A DNA stretch of 64,000 nt from Nonomuraea roseoviolacea subsp. carminata (GCF_024172185.1 NZ_JAMZEC010000001.1:6975001-7039000), one strand, 5' to 3'; shown: positions 33,172-41,587, numbered from the stretch's first letter. Notes: generated by a model from the letters alone, not told the origin. A program made the numbers and translations.

Positions 33172-34101
33172 TCAGGGGCGGGAGGCCTCGTCGAGCAGGC
33201 GCAGCTCGTCGGCGTCCAGCTTGAGGGCGGCGGCCTCCAGCAGCGGACGGAGCTGCCCGACGTCGCGGGCGCTGGCGATCGGCGCCGTGACCGTGGGCTG
33301 CGCGGCCAGCCAGGCCAGCGCCACCGACGCGGGCTCCACCCCGTGCGCCGAGGCCACCCGTACGAGCGCCTCGATCGTGCGCGGGCCGTGCTCCGTGTCC
33401 AGGTACTCGCGCGCCCGCTCGGCCCTGGGGCTGTCGATCGTGACCCCGGGGCGGTACTTCCCGGTCAGGAAGCCGCGCGCGAGCGACGACCACGGCGTGC
33501 TGGACAGCCCCTCACGGGCCACCACGTCCCGCAGCTCGCCCTCGTAGCCGCGCTCGACCAGGTTGTAGTGCTGCTGAAGCGCCACGTAGCGGGCCAGGCC
33601 CGCGTCGTCGGAGACCTTCAGCGCCTCGGCCAGCCGATCGGCCTCGTAGTTGGAGGCGCCGATGTGCCGGACCTTGCCCTCGCGCACCAGCGCGTCGAAC
33701 GCGCCGAGCGTGTCGGCGAGCGGCGTGTCCCGGTCGTCCACGTGCGCCCAGTAGAGGTCGATGTAGTCGGTGCCCAGCCGCCGCAGCGACCCCTCGACCG
33801 CCGTGCGGATGGTGTCCGGGGCCAGCCCGCGCACGCCCTCCAGCATGCCGACCTTGGTGGCCAGCACGATCGACTCGCGATTGCCGCGCTCCCGCAGCCA
33901 CTCGCCGATGATGAGCTCGGAGGTGGGCTCCCCGGTGGCCCAGTGGGGGTAGACGTCGGCGGTGTCGATGAAGTTGCCGCCGCCCTCGACGTACGCGTCG
34001 AGGACCGCGAACGCGTCCTGCTTGCCGGCGGTCCAGCCGAAGACGTTGGTGCCGAGCGCTATGGGGAAGACGGACAGATCCGTATGGCCGATCACTCTCA
34101 T
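33172..34101 (-). CDS. Aldo/keto reductase (AKR)
   Basis: A 309-residue TIM-barrel NADPH oxidoreductase. The catalytic tetrad can be traced: Asp and Tyr in NFIDTADVYPHW, Lys in IVLATKVGMLEG and His in DLYWAHVDDRDT. The C-terminal cofactor part reads TVTAPIASARDVGQLRPLLEAA. ATG at 34101 is chosen because the conserved start (GHTDLSVFPIALGTNVFGW) follows at once. It reduces aldehydes or ketones; the substrate is unknown. It is divergent from a TetR gene and lies beside the terpenoid locus, so a role in tailoring is possible but unproven. Confidence 0.9.
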   Translation of the reverse strand: MRVIGHTDLSVFPIALGTNVFGWTAGKQDAFAVLDAYVEGGGNFIDTADVYPHWATGEPTSELIIGEWLRERGNRESIVLATKVGMLEGVRGLAPDTIRTAVEGSLRRLGTDYIDLYWAHVDDRDTPLADTLGAFDALVREGKVRHIGASNYEADRLAEALKVSDDAGLARYVALQQHYNLVERGYEGELRDVVAREGLSSTPWSSLARGFLTGKYRPGVTIDSPRAERAREYLDTEHGPRTIEALVRVASAHGVEPASVALAWLAAQPTVTAPIASARDVGQLRPLLEAAALKLDADELRLLDEASRP

Positions 34102-34285
34102 CGGGCCAGTATTTCGCCCCCTCCGTAAACGCTCTCCACGCACCCCCGTAAACCCCGGACCGGACGGACCGAACCACCGCCGCAACCACCGCCGCGACCA
34201 CGGGCGCGACCGTCGCCAGGGGCGGCAGAGCGGTCTCGCCGTGACGGGATGGCGGGCCGGAACCGGCGGAGGCTAAGGTTCGGCT

Positions 34286-34831
34286 GTGGTGAACGGTGAC
34301 GCGCGGACGCGCATCCTGGACGCGGCGGAGGAGCTGTTCGCCGGAGGCGGCTACGAGGCCACTCCCACCTCCGTCATCGCCCGGCTGGCCCAGGTGCCGA
34401 AGGGGCTCGTCTTCCACTACTTCCCGCGCAAGATCGACGTGCTCGTCGCCCTCGTCGACGAGCGGACGCTCGTGGAGGAGGGCCGTGACGTCGACGCCGT
34501 CCCCGGCGATCCGGCCGGCACGCTGTCCCGGCTGGCGCGGGGGCTGCCGCTGCGGGCCTCACCGGCGATGCGCCGGATCCTGTTCCGCGAGGCCGACACC
34601 CACGGGTCCGTACGCGACCGGCTCGGCCGCCTCAACGGGGAGCTGATCCGGCGCGCCCGCTTCGCCCTGGAGCTGGCGCTGCCGGGGGCGCGGGGCGACG
34701 CCGCGCGACTGGAGGTGGCGGCGGCCACGTTCGCCGCCGTCCTGCTCTACCAGGAGACCCTCTGCCAGCTCACCGGCCACCAGCTCGACCCCGACGCCGT
34801 CGCCGAGCTCATCGCCCACTCCCTCGCGTAG
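34286..34831 (+). CDS. TetR-family transcriptional regulator
   Basis: A 181-residue repressor. The HTH is at residues 10-50: ILDAAEELFAGGGYEATPTSVIARLAQVPKGLVFHYFPRKIDVL. The C-terminal helical domain has LYQETLCQLTGHQLDPDAVAEL. The start may be GTG 34286 or 34289; a TAAGGT hexamer at 34274-34279 lies 6 nt before, so a leaderless transcript is possible. It is divergent from the aldo/keto reductase gene and probably controls it. Two CCGTAAAC copies lie in between at 34123 and 34146. Confidence 0.88.
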   Translation: MVNGDARTRILDAAEELFAGGGYEATPTSVIARLAQVPKGLVFHYFPRKIDVLVALVDERTLVEEGRDVDAVPGDPAGTLSRLARGLPLRASPAMRRILFREADTHGSVRDRLGRLNGELIRRARFALELALPGARGDAARLEVAAATFAAVLLYQETLCQLTGHQLDPDAVAELIAHSLA

Positions 34832-34900
34832 CGGCTCGCCCACCCGGCGGCCTCCCTCGCCCTGCGGCCGGTGATCGGCCGGCGGCCGGCGGGCGGCCGG

Positions 34901-35740
34901 TCAGGCGCGGAGGAAGGTCAGGATGGGTTCGGTCTGGCCGAAGATCAGGTGTCCCACCCCGGGCAGGAGCCGCACGGTCGCCTGGGGGACGCACCGGCGG
35001 ACGCGCTCGGCGGTCCCGGCGGAGTCGATCATGGCGTCACGGTCGCCGACCGTCACCAGCATCGGCATGGTCAGACGGCGAAGCGCCTCGTCGGTGAACG
35101 TGGGCAGGCGCGCCGTGCGCGGCTTGAACTGCGTGAAGGTCAGGACCAGGTCGTCGAGGACGGATGCGTCCCGCACCTTCTCCAGGCCCGCGACCGTCCG
35201 CGCCGACCGGCGTACGCCCCGGCGCCCGAACACGCTGAGCAGGACGGCCTTGAGGAGCCAGGCCGACCTGGTTCTGCCCACGCCGCCTGGGCACAGCAGA
35301 GCCAGGCGCGTCACCCGGTCGGGCCGGCGGATGGCGTAGTCCAGGGCCATCCAGCCGCCGAGGGAGACGCCGACGACCGGGGCGGCGGTGATGCCGAGGG
35401 CGTCCAGCACCTCGTCCAGCCACAGGGCGTAGGCGTCGGAGTCGAGGGGCGGGCGGGAGGGCGCGCTCAGGCCGGGTTCGCCGATGAGATCGACGGCGTG
35501 GACGCGGAAGTGCCGCGACCAGGAGGCGACGTCGCTCCGCCACATCATGGCGTTGCCCCCCGAGCCGTGCAGCAGGACCACGGGGGAGGCGTTTTCAGGG
35601 CCGGAGGCGACGACGAAGGTCTCGCCCTGACGGGTGGGGACGTGGATGTGGTCGGCGGGAACCGGCCAGGTGCGCAGTCCCTCCCGGTAGCGGCGCCGGA
35701 TCTCACTCGCGCCTGCGGGGGACTTGTAGATCGTGCTCAT
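34901..35740 (-). CDS. Alpha/beta hydrolase
   Basis: A 279-residue hydrolase. The oxyanion region is VVLLHGSGGNAMMW, the nucleophile elbow VVGVSLGGWMALDYAIRRP carries the Ser, the acid is in LVTVGDRDAMIDS and the His in LLPGVGHLIFG. This is a complete triad in a typical length. The lid region is helical. It is soluble with no signal. A 37-bp dyad lies 29 nt upstream of its start. The substrate is unknown. Confidence 0.9.
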   Translation of the reverse strand: MSTIYKSPAGASEIRRRYREGLRTWPVPADHIHVPTRQGETFVVASGPENASPVVLLHGSGGNAMMWRSDVASWSRHFRVHAVDLIGEPGLSAPSRPPLDSDAYALWLDEVLDALGITAAPVVGVSLGGWMALDYAIRRPDRVTRLALLCPGGVGRTRSAWLLKAVLLSVFGRRGVRRSARTVAGLEKVRDASVLDDLVLTFTQFKPRTARLPTFTDEALRRLTMPMLVTVGDRDAMIDSAGTAERVRRCVPQATVRLLPGVGHLIFGQTEPILTFLRA

Positions 35741-35768
35741 GCGAGCATGCCGTTGTCGTACACCTCTT

Positions 35769-35805
35769 TACCCTAACACTCCCTATGAGAGGGAAGCTAA
35801 GGGTA
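35769..35805. promoter_or_regulatory. Dyad element upstream of the alpha/beta hydrolase
   Basis: TACCCT, then CCCT, a 5-nt centre, AGGG and AGGGTA form an imperfect 37-bp dyad, placed 29-65 nt upstream of the hydrolase start and 16 nt after the wax-ester synthase stop. It could be an operator for the hydrolase promoter or a terminator for whatever is transcribed from the right. The sequence does not decide. Confidence 0.4.
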
Positions 35806-35820
35806 TTTCGGGGAGTGAGC

Positions 35821-37449
35821 TCACGCGCGGTCGAGGTTCAGCAGCTCGTCGAGCGCGGTGCGCAGGTGGCCGAGCAGCTCCCACACGTCGTCCACCCGCT
35901 CGGGGCAGGCGACGACGCCGAAGTCGAGCATGCCGTCGTACGAGAAGCACGTGATGTTGAGCCCGCCGCCCACGTCGCTCACCACCGACAGCGGGTAGTA
36001 CGACAGCACCCGCCCGCCGCACAGGTACAGCGGGAACTGCGGGCCCGGCACGTTGCTGACGATGATGTTGACCGGCGGGAAGGCCACCGACGCCAGCCGG
36101 AAGAGCGCCGGCGTGGCCAGGGCCGTGACCGGGACGGGCAGCACCGAGCACAGGTCCTCCAGCCAGGAGGCCGGCGCCTGGGCGAACCTGCGCTTGGCCG
36201 CGCGCATCGCCGCCCCCGTGGCGCGCAGGCGTTCGCGGGAGCCGGCCACGTTCGTGGGGAGCGGGGCCACCATCGCGGAGATGCGGTTGCCCACGCCCTC
36301 ACGCGCGCCGCCCGCGCGCACGGCGACGGGGACGGCGGCGACCAGCGGCTCCTCGGGCAGCGCGTCCCGCTCGACCAGCCACGCCCGCAGGGCCGAGGCG
36401 CACAGCGTCATGACGACGTCGTTGACGCTGATGCCGTTCGCCTTGGCCACGCTCTTGACGTCCTTGAGCGGCACCGAGCCGAACGACACGCGCCGCTCGG
36501 CGCTGACCGGGCCGTTGAACGGGGTGCGCGGGGCGGCCAGCCGCGGCACCTCGGGACGCTCGTGCCGGTCGCCGCTGACGAGCCTGGCCGTACGGGCGAT
36601 CAGGCCGGCGCCGGGCAGCGTGGAGACCAGCGGGATGGCGTCGAGGTCGGCGGCGGCGCGGACCACGGAGCGCAGCGCGAGGAGGGGCTGCGTGGCGTTC
36701 CGCACGGCTGCCCCGGCGAGCATCCGCACCAGCCCGGGCTCGTCGTCGGAGTTCTGCGCGGCGCTCGTGGTGTGGGTCTCGGCGGAGGCGGCACTCGCCT
36801 CGGCGGCGACGGCGTCCGCCCTGGCGGCGACGGCGCTCGCCTCGGCGGTGATGGCGTTCGCCCCTGTGGCGGCGGCGCTCGCGTCGGTGGAGCCGGCGGT
36901 CCGGCCGCGCGGTCCGGCGGGGGCGCGCAGGGGGACGACCGTGGCCCCGGCTCGGGACGCGGGCGCGCGGCGGTCGCCCGGCGCGAGGTCGAGCAGGGCG
37001 GCGAGCGTCTCCGCCCCGGTGACGCCGTCGATGGCCGCGTGGTGCACCTTCGTGTAGACCGCGACCAGGCCGCCCGCCAGCCCGCGGATGAGGTGCATCT
37101 CCCACAGCGGGTGCGCCCGGTCGAGCCGCCGGGCGTGGATCCGCGCCACCTCCTCGGCGAGCCGCCGCTGGTCGCCCGGCTCCGGCAGCACGGTCTCGAA
37201 CAGGTGGTTCCCGATGTCGAACGCGGGATCCGCCGCCCAGTACGGAAGGTCGAGGCCGAACGGCACCGTGACGAGCCGGAGGCTGAGAGCGGGCGACAGG
37301 TGGGCGCGTTCGAGCAGCAGAGCCGCCAGCGCGTCACGGGTGACCGCGCCGTCCGCCGGGTCGAGGATCGCCAGCCCGGCCACGTGCGCGGTGGTGGTCG
37401 CGGACTCGACGTTGAGGAACTGCGCGTCGAGTGCGGTCAGCTGGCGCAT
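35821..37449 (-). CDS. Wax ester synthase/diacylglycerol acyltransferase (WS/DGAT)
   Basis: A 542-residue acyltransferase that makes triacylglycerol or wax esters from acyl-CoA. The catalytic H-H-x-x-x-D-G motif is KVHHAAIDGVTG (His136, His137, Asp141). The C-terminal domain has NGISVNDVVMTLCASALRAWL and NIIVSNVPGPQFPLYLCGGRVLSYYPLS, both typical. It is about 80 residues longer than the usual 460. The surplus is an Ala/Thr/Glu-rich insert at about residues 185-255, with AEASAVAARADAVAAEASAA repeats, probably a linker or coiled coil. It is likely involved in storage lipid formation. Confidence 0.92.
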   Translation of the reverse strand: MRQLTALDAQFLNVESATTTAHVAGLAILDPADGAVTRDALAALLLERAHLSPALSLRLVTVPFGLDLPYWAADPAFDIGNHLFETVLPEPGDQRRLAEEVARIHARRLDRAHPLWEMHLIRGLAGGLVAVYTKVHHAAIDGVTGAETLAALLDLAPGDRRAPASRAGATVVPLRAPAGPRGRTAGSTDASAAATGANAITAEASAVAARADAVAAEASAASAETHTTSAAQNSDDEPGLVRMLAGAAVRNATQPLLALRSVVRAAADLDAIPLVSTLPGAGLIARTARLVSGDRHERPEVPRLAAPRTPFNGPVSAERRVSFGSVPLKDVKSVAKANGISVNDVVMTLCASALRAWLVERDALPEEPLVAAVPVAVRAGGAREGVGNRISAMVAPLPTNVAGSRERLRATGAAMRAAKRRFAQAPASWLEDLCSVLPVPVTALATPALFRLASVAFPPVNIIVSNVPGPQFPLYLCGGRVLSYYPLSVVSDVGGGLNITCFSYDGMLDFGVVACPERVDDVWELLGHLRTALDELLNLDRA

Positions 37450-37591
37450 CTCATCTCCTCATGGTCTCGTGCGGTCAGCATCACACGGACCGATTTCGGA
37501 TGGGTTTCCGCGCGAGTCTTTCAGATGAATTCACCGTACCCGGCCGGGTGAATGGGGAATGCGCAGCTCACCCGGGTTCCGTGACATTTTC

Positions 37592-38638
37592 CTATCCGCT
37601 GACAACGTGAATGGGATGGCGCACGACGGCGTCGAAGTGGTAGCCGAAGGGGTGACGGGGAGTGATCAGCGGCTGCGTCGCCCCGGTCTCGTCGGTCGCG
37701 CGGGCCATGAGGACGTGCCGCCCGGGGGTGCGGGGCGCCCACTGGATGTGCCACGGCAACCAGGCTCCGACCAGGCGACGGCCGTGGTGCTCGGCCTGGC
37801 GCCAGGTGCGCCCGCCGTCGAGGCTCACCTCCACGCGGGTGATCCGGCCGCGTCCCGACCATGACCGACCGTGCAGGACGTGCGGGACGCCGAGGGGCAG
37901 CGCGGCGTCCCAGGCGAGCTCGAAAGCGCTCTTGACCGGCTGGGTGGTGATATCGGGGTAAAAAAGGGTGTTCCAGGGGGTGAAGATCTCCTTGGTGGCC
38001 ACCTCAAGATCGCCGAGCCATTTGATCGACGCTATTCCCGCCCACCCCGGAACCACGAGCCGCGCCGGAAATCCATGATCGGGCGGAAGCGGCTCGCCGT
38101 TCATCTCGTAGGCGACGATCACGTCGTCCATGGCCTTGCCGGCGGGCAGCGGCCGGCGTACCCGGCCGTGGTCCTCGAACGGCGCGTCGAGGCCGCGCGC
38201 CACCACGTCCACCGCGTCGGGCCGCACGCCGGCCTGCCGCAGCAGGTACGACAACGGGACGCCCCGCCAGCGCGCCACGCCGATCGCGCCGAGCCCCCAC
38301 TGCGCCCCGGGGACCGGTTCGTGCTGCTGGATGTCGTAGAGGCTCCGGCCGTTCCCGGCGCACTCGATCGCGGTGTCGATGGTCCGCGCGGGCATGGCCA
38401 GCAGTTGCGGGTACGTGTACGAGCCGGGACATCGCACGCCGGGGCCGTGGATCCGCAGCCGCCAGGTGGCGGCGTCGATGAGCGGGGTAGAAGTGTGGTT
38501 GCGCACGAAGAAGCGGTCGTTGGGGGTGTGGTAGCCGACGCCGGCCATGGCTTCCCAGCGCATCTCGGCGTTGCCGTCGTGCAGGCGGAACAGGTGGTCC
38601 GGGAGGGGCTTGACGATCGTGGTCACGGCCTGCTTCAC
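37592..38638 (-). CDS. Sulfite-oxidase-like molybdopterin enzyme
   Basis: A 348-residue enzyme with the oxidoreductase molybdopterin-binding domain (residues 35-215) and a Mo-co dimerisation domain (residues 225-340). The molybdenum ligand is Cys93 in DTAIECAGNGRSLYD. FPARLVVPGWAGIASIKWLGDLEVA is the conserved end of the cofactor domain, with VEVSLDGGRTWRQAE from the Ig-like C-terminal part. It has no signal peptide or haem domain, so it is cytoplasmic or exported by a partner. It may oxidise sulfite or reduce sulfoxides. ATG at 38638. Confidence 0.9.
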   Translation of the reverse strand: MKQAVTTIVKPLPDHLFRLHDGNAEMRWEAMAGVGYHTPNDRFFVRNHTSTPLIDAATWRLRIHGPGVRCPGSYTYPQLLAMPARTIDTAIECAGNGRSLYDIQQHEPVPGAQWGLGAIGVARWRGVPLSYLLRQAGVRPDAVDVVARGLDAPFEDHGRVRRPLPAGKAMDDVIVAYEMNGEPLPPDHGFPARLVVPGWAGIASIKWLGDLEVATKEIFTPWNTLFYPDITTQPVKSAFELAWDAALPLGVPHVLHGRSWSGRGRITRVEVSLDGGRTWRQAEHHGRRLVGAWLPWHIQWAPRTPGRHVLMARATDETGATQPLITPRHPFGYHFDAVVRHPIHVVSG

Positions 38639-38914
38639 GGGGCACCACCTCCGCTGTCTTTATTTCCTACTGGGAAACCATGTAATCACAGTCGGCGTTC
38701 CCGTTCCATGTGCCGTTCCGCAAGGAATCCCCAGCCGTTCCGCGAGTAACCGTCAAGGACGCCTGCCGTGAGGGGTGGTCGGGAGGCGGCGCGGCGCGGC
38801 CGGGACGTCAGCCGGTCGCGGGACGGCGTGGCCGGGGCGTCGGCCGGTCTCGCGCCGGTCGCGGCGGGACGTCAGCCGGTCGGGCCGGTCAGGGCGGGGC
38901 GCCGGCCCGCCCAG
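38639..38914. other. Intergenic low-complexity region without a gene
   Basis: The 276 bases upstream of the sulfite-oxidase-like gene. The first 100 contain its promoter region, of ordinary composition. From 38760 on the sequence is a G/C-only, loosely repetitive mixture of GTCAGCCGGTC and GGCCGGTC words that merges into the regular 25-bp repeats. Open frames across it have no codon bias and only Gly/Arg/Ala-rich translations. Confidence 0.6.
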
Positions 38915-39014
38915 CCGGTCGTGGTGAGGGGCCGTCCGGCCGGTCGTGGTGAGGTGCCGTCCGGCCGATCGTGGTGAGGGGCCGTCCGGCCGGTCGTGGC
39001 GAGGTGTCAGCCGG
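38915..39014. repeat. Four tandem 25-bp repeats overlapping the end of a tetR gene
   Basis: Four direct 25-bp units begin with CCGGTCGTGGTGAGG and end with CCGTCCGG. Units 1-3 (38915-38939, 38940-38964, 38965-38989) differ at one or two bases and unit 4 (38990-39014) has diverged. Unit 4 includes the stop codon of the TetR gene, so the array probably grew from the gene's 3' end by slippage. Confidence 0.8.
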
Positions 39015-39564
39015 CCAGGCCCGTCATGGCGAGGTGCAGCAGGCGCCGCGCCATCTCCGGCCGCCCCGGCGACTGCTCGCCCGCCCACGCCGTGCCCGCC
39101 GCCAGCGCCAGCAGCTCCTCGACCGTCACGTCCGCCCGTACGGCCCCCTCGGCCTGGGCCTTCTCGAGGAGGCGGGCGCCCGCCTCGCGCATCGCCGCGC
39201 AGGAGGCGTGCAGCTCCGACCCCTCGTCCCGCAGCGCCGTCATGACCGACTCCGGCAGCCCCCGGTACGTCGCCGACCCGGCCGCCACCTCCTCCAGCCA
39301 GGTGAGCAGCGCCTCGCGCGGCGACGGCTCGGCGAGCAGCCCGGAGGCGCGCCGCCCGAGCGCGTCGAAGCGCTCGCGCATGAGCGCCTGCAGCAGCGCC
39401 TCGCGCGTGGGGAAGTGCCGGTAGAGCGTGCCGATCCCGACGCCGGCGCGGCGGGCGATGTCGCGCAGTGACGCCTCGGTGCCGTGTTCGGCGAAGGCCG
39501 CGCGGGCGGCGGCGAGGAGCTGGTCGTGGTTGTGGCGGGCGTCCGCGCGTAGCGCCTCGGGCAC
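39007..39564 (-). CDS. TetR-family transcriptional regulator
   Basis: A 185-residue repressor starting at GTG 39564 with GGAGAG upstream. The HTH is clear: LLAAARAAFAEHGTEASLRDIARRAGVGIGTLYRHFPTREALLQALM. The C-terminal SCO4008-type helical domain has LLTWLEEVAAGSATYRGLPESVMTALRDEG. It is divergent from an NmrA-like gene. The shared 87-nt region contains two palindromes of one type over that gene's promoter, so it very likely represses both genes. The 3' end has grown into tandem repeats. Confidence 0.92.
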   Translation of the reverse strand: MPEALRADARHNHDQLLAAARAAFAEHGTEASLRDIARRAGVGIGTLYRHFPTREALLQALMRERFDALGRRASGLLAEPSPREALLTWLEEVAAGSATYRGLPESVMTALRDEGSELHASCAAMREAGARLLEKAQAEGAVRADVTVEELLALAAGTAWAGEQSPGRPEMARRLLHLAMTGLAG

Positions 39565-39584
39565 GGCAGGACTCTCCTTCGCGG

Positions 39585-39613
39585 TTGACAATCGGAGCAG
39601 TGCTCCGTATGTT
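39585..39613 (+). promoter_or_regulatory. Sigma-70-type promoter of the NmrA-like gene
   Basis: TTGACA at 39585-39590, a 17-nt spacer and TATGTT at 39608-39613, an excellent match for a housekeeping promoter. The first operator fills the spacer between the -35 and -10 boxes. Confidence 0.8.
39593..39607. promoter_or_regulatory. TetR operator 1 in the promoter spacer
   Basis: CGGAGCA-G-TGCTCCG, a perfect 7-bp inverted repeat lying exactly between the -35 and -10 boxes of the NmrA-like gene. Bound protein would exclude RNA polymerase. Confidence 0.8.
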
Positions 39614-39614
39614 C

Positions 39615-39629
39615 CGGAGCATCGCTCCG
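39615..39629. promoter_or_regulatory. TetR operator 2 downstream of the -10 box
   Basis: CGGAGC-ATC-GCTCCG, sharing the CGGAGC/GCTCCG arms with operator 1. Its centre lies 22 bp from that of operator 1, two helical turns, so two dimers could bind on the same face. Confidence 0.8.
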
Positions 39630-39651
39630 AATAATCTACCAAGGAGAGACG

Positions 39652-40533
39652 ATGACCGAACGGACCGTGCTCGTCACCGGTGCCACCGGCCAGCAGGGCG
39701 GCGCCACCGCCCGCGCGCTGCTGACCGCGGGCTGGCACGTCAGGGCTCTGGTACGCGACCCGGGCGCCCCGGCCGCCCGACGGCTGGCGGAGGCGGGCGC
39801 CGAGATCGTGCCCGGCGACATGGGCGACCGCGACTCGCTGGCGGAGGCGGTGCGCGGCGCCCACGGGGTGTTCAGCGTGCAGCCGGCCGCGGGGCCGCCG
39901 CACGGCGTCGCGGAGGAGGTGCGGCTCGGCGTCAACGTGGCCGACGCCGCGCACGCGGCCGGCGTGCGGCACCTCGTCTACGCCTCCGTCGGCGGCGCCG
40001 ACCGCGACTCCGGGATCTCGCACTGGAACACCAAGTGGGAGATCGAGCAGCACATCCGCGCGCTGGGCGTGCCCGCCACGATCCTGCGTCCCGTCATGTT
40101 CATGGAGAACCACGCCCGGCCGCACTACGGCGTGACCGGCGACGCGGCCCTCGTCCGCGTCATCCCGCCCAGGGCGACGGTCCAGCTCATCGCCGTCACG
40201 GACATCGGCGCGTTCGCCGCGCTCGCCTTCGCCGACCCGGACCGGTACGTGGGGAAGGCGCTGGAACTGGCGGGCGACGAGCTGTCCCGCGACGCGCTGG
40301 TGGCCGCCATCGGCCGCGCCACGGGCCGTCCTGTCGACGTCGAGCCCATCCCGGCCGAGCGGCGCGCGGCTCTCGGGCTCGGTGCGGCCGACATGGAGGC
40401 GGTGGACTCGTTCGGGGGGTGGCGGGCCGACATCCCGGCGCTGCGGGCGCTGCACCCGGGGCTCATGGACTTCGAGACGTGGCTGGAGCGTGAGGGCAAG
40501 GCCCAGTTCGACGCCCTGTTCGCGGCATCCTGA
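39652..40533 (+). CDS. NmrA-like NAD(P)-binding protein (atypical SDR)
   Basis: A 293-residue Rossmann-fold protein. The N-terminal TVLVTGATGQQGGATARALL loop binds NAD(P), followed by VRALVRDPGAPAARRLAEAGAEIVPGDMGDRDSL, HLVYASVGGADRD and ATILRPVMFMENHA, as in NmrA/HSCARG redox sensors and quinone-reductase-like proteins. No Y-x-x-x-K catalytic pair is clear. ATG at 39652 has AAGGAGAG upstream. The divergent TetR repressor with two operators controls it. It may sense or detoxify the TetR ligand. Confidence 0.88.
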   Translation: MTERTVLVTGATGQQGGATARALLTAGWHVRALVRDPGAPAARRLAEAGAEIVPGDMGDRDSLAEAVRGAHGVFSVQPAAGPPHGVAEEVRLGVNVADAAHAAGVRHLVYASVGGADRDSGISHWNTKWEIEQHIRALGVPATILRPVMFMENHARPHYGVTGDAALVRVIPPRATVQLIAVTDIGAFAALAFADPDRYVGKALELAGDELSRDALVAAIGRATGRPVDVEPIPAERRAALGLGAADMEAVDSFGGWRADIPALRALHPGLMDFETWLEREGKAQFDALFAAS

Positions 40534-40577
40534 CCCGGCCGCCGGGATCCTCGGGAAGCCCATCATGGCCGCCGCAC

Positions 40578-40615
40578 TGATACATCAAGCAAGATGCATC
40601 ATTCTTGATGTATCA
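40578..40615. promoter_or_regulatory. Perfect 12-bp inverted repeat upstream of an alpha/beta hydrolase
   Basis: TGATACATCAAG at 40578-40589 and CTTGATGTATCA at 40604-40615 are exact complements around 14 bases that themselves contain the palindrome GATGCATC. A further related word, GATGTGTC, follows at 40621. The AT-rich cluster of GATNNATC words stands out from the GC-rich surroundings. It is probably a regulator site or promoter region for the gene starting at 40681. No cognate regulator gene is adjacent. Confidence 0.65.
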
Positions 40616-40680
40616 AAATAGATGTGTCATGATCGAGGTCATCGGGGCGGCGCACCGCCCCCGGCCCGAGAGGACATCCC

Positions 40681-41514
40681 ATGGACACCGCCGTCACGAC
40701 GGGCACGCTGCGCGTGCCGGGCGCCACCCTCTACTACGAGGTCCAGGGCTCCGGCCCGCTGCTGCTGATCTCCCAGAGCGGGGAGGGCGACGCCCGGCGC
40801 AGCGCCGACCTGGTCGACCGGCTGGTCGCCGACCACACCGTCGTCACCTACGACCGCCGCGGCCTGTCCCGCAGCACGCTGGACGACCCCGACCAGGGCG
40901 TGACCATCGCCGAGCACGCCGACGACGTGCACCGCCTCCTGGCGCAGCTCACGGACCAGCCGGCGCTCATGCTCGGCTGCAGCCTCGGCGCCTCGATCGG
41001 CCTGCACCTGGCCGTCGACCACCCCGACCAGATCAGCCTGCTCGTCGCCCACGAGCCCGTCACGCCCCGGCTCCTCCCAGCCGATCAGCGCGCCCACCAC
41101 GAACGCGAGCTGGAGCAGATCCAGGACGTCTACCGGCGCGAGGGCCTGCCCGCCGCGTTCAAACTGATCGCCGAGGTGCTGGGCATCGACCCCGCCCACC
41201 CGGACGCCGAGCCCGGCGTCACCCCGCAGCCGCTGACCCCCCAGCGGGTGGCCAACTTCCGCTTCTTCATCGAGCGCGACTTCACCGCCGTCATCCGCGA
41301 CACCCTCGACGTCGCCGCGCTCAAGAACACCGGCACGCGCGTCGTCCCCGTGACCGGCCGCACCACTCCGCGCGGCGTCTTCGACCACAAGTGCGCCGCC
41401 GCGCTGGCCGGCCTGTTCGGCACGGAGCTCCGCGAGTTCCCCGGCGGCCACAACGGCAACACCACCCACCCCAGCGCGTACGCGGCCACCCTGCGCGCGG
41501 TCCTCGCGAGCTGA
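40681..41514 (+). CDS. Alpha/beta hydrolase
   Basis: A 277-residue hydrolase. The sheet starts at LYYEVQGSGPLLLISQSGEGDA; VVTYDRRGLSRS follows, then the nucleophile elbow ALMLGCSLGASIGLHLAVDHP with Ser in C-S-L-G. The catalytic His is probably in EFPGGHNGNTTHP. The oxyanion turn reads SQSGEG rather than HG. Related actinobacterial genes often follow TetR- or MarR-type operators. ATG at 40681 is 66 nt after the large palindrome. The substrate is unknown. Confidence 0.85.
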   Translation: MDTAVTTGTLRVPGATLYYEVQGSGPLLLISQSGEGDARRSADLVDRLVADHTVVTYDRRGLSRSTLDDPDQGVTIAEHADDVHRLLAQLTDQPALMLGCSLGASIGLHLAVDHPDQISLLVAHEPVTPRLLPADQRAHHERELEQIQDVYRREGLPAAFKLIAEVLGIDPAHPDAEPGVTPQPLTPQRVANFRFFIERDFTAVIRDTLDVAALKNTGTRVVPVTGRTTPRGVFDHKCAAALAGLFGTELREFPGGHNGNTTHPSAYAATLRAVLAS

Positions 41515-41587
41515 CGCCGGGCCCCCCCGGATTGCGAGCTGTCGGCGGCTTGGGCAGCATGGTCGATCACCCCGACGAAAGGCGATC

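Noticed and set aside
38710-39000. Small open frames over the G/C-only repeat zone
   Set aside because: Translations are Gly/Arg/Ala/Pro repeats in all frames, with no ribosome sites or codon bias.
38915-39014. Regular 25-bp repeats as a CRISPR array
   Set aside because: Units are head to tail with no spacers, there are no cas genes, and the units are low-complexity.
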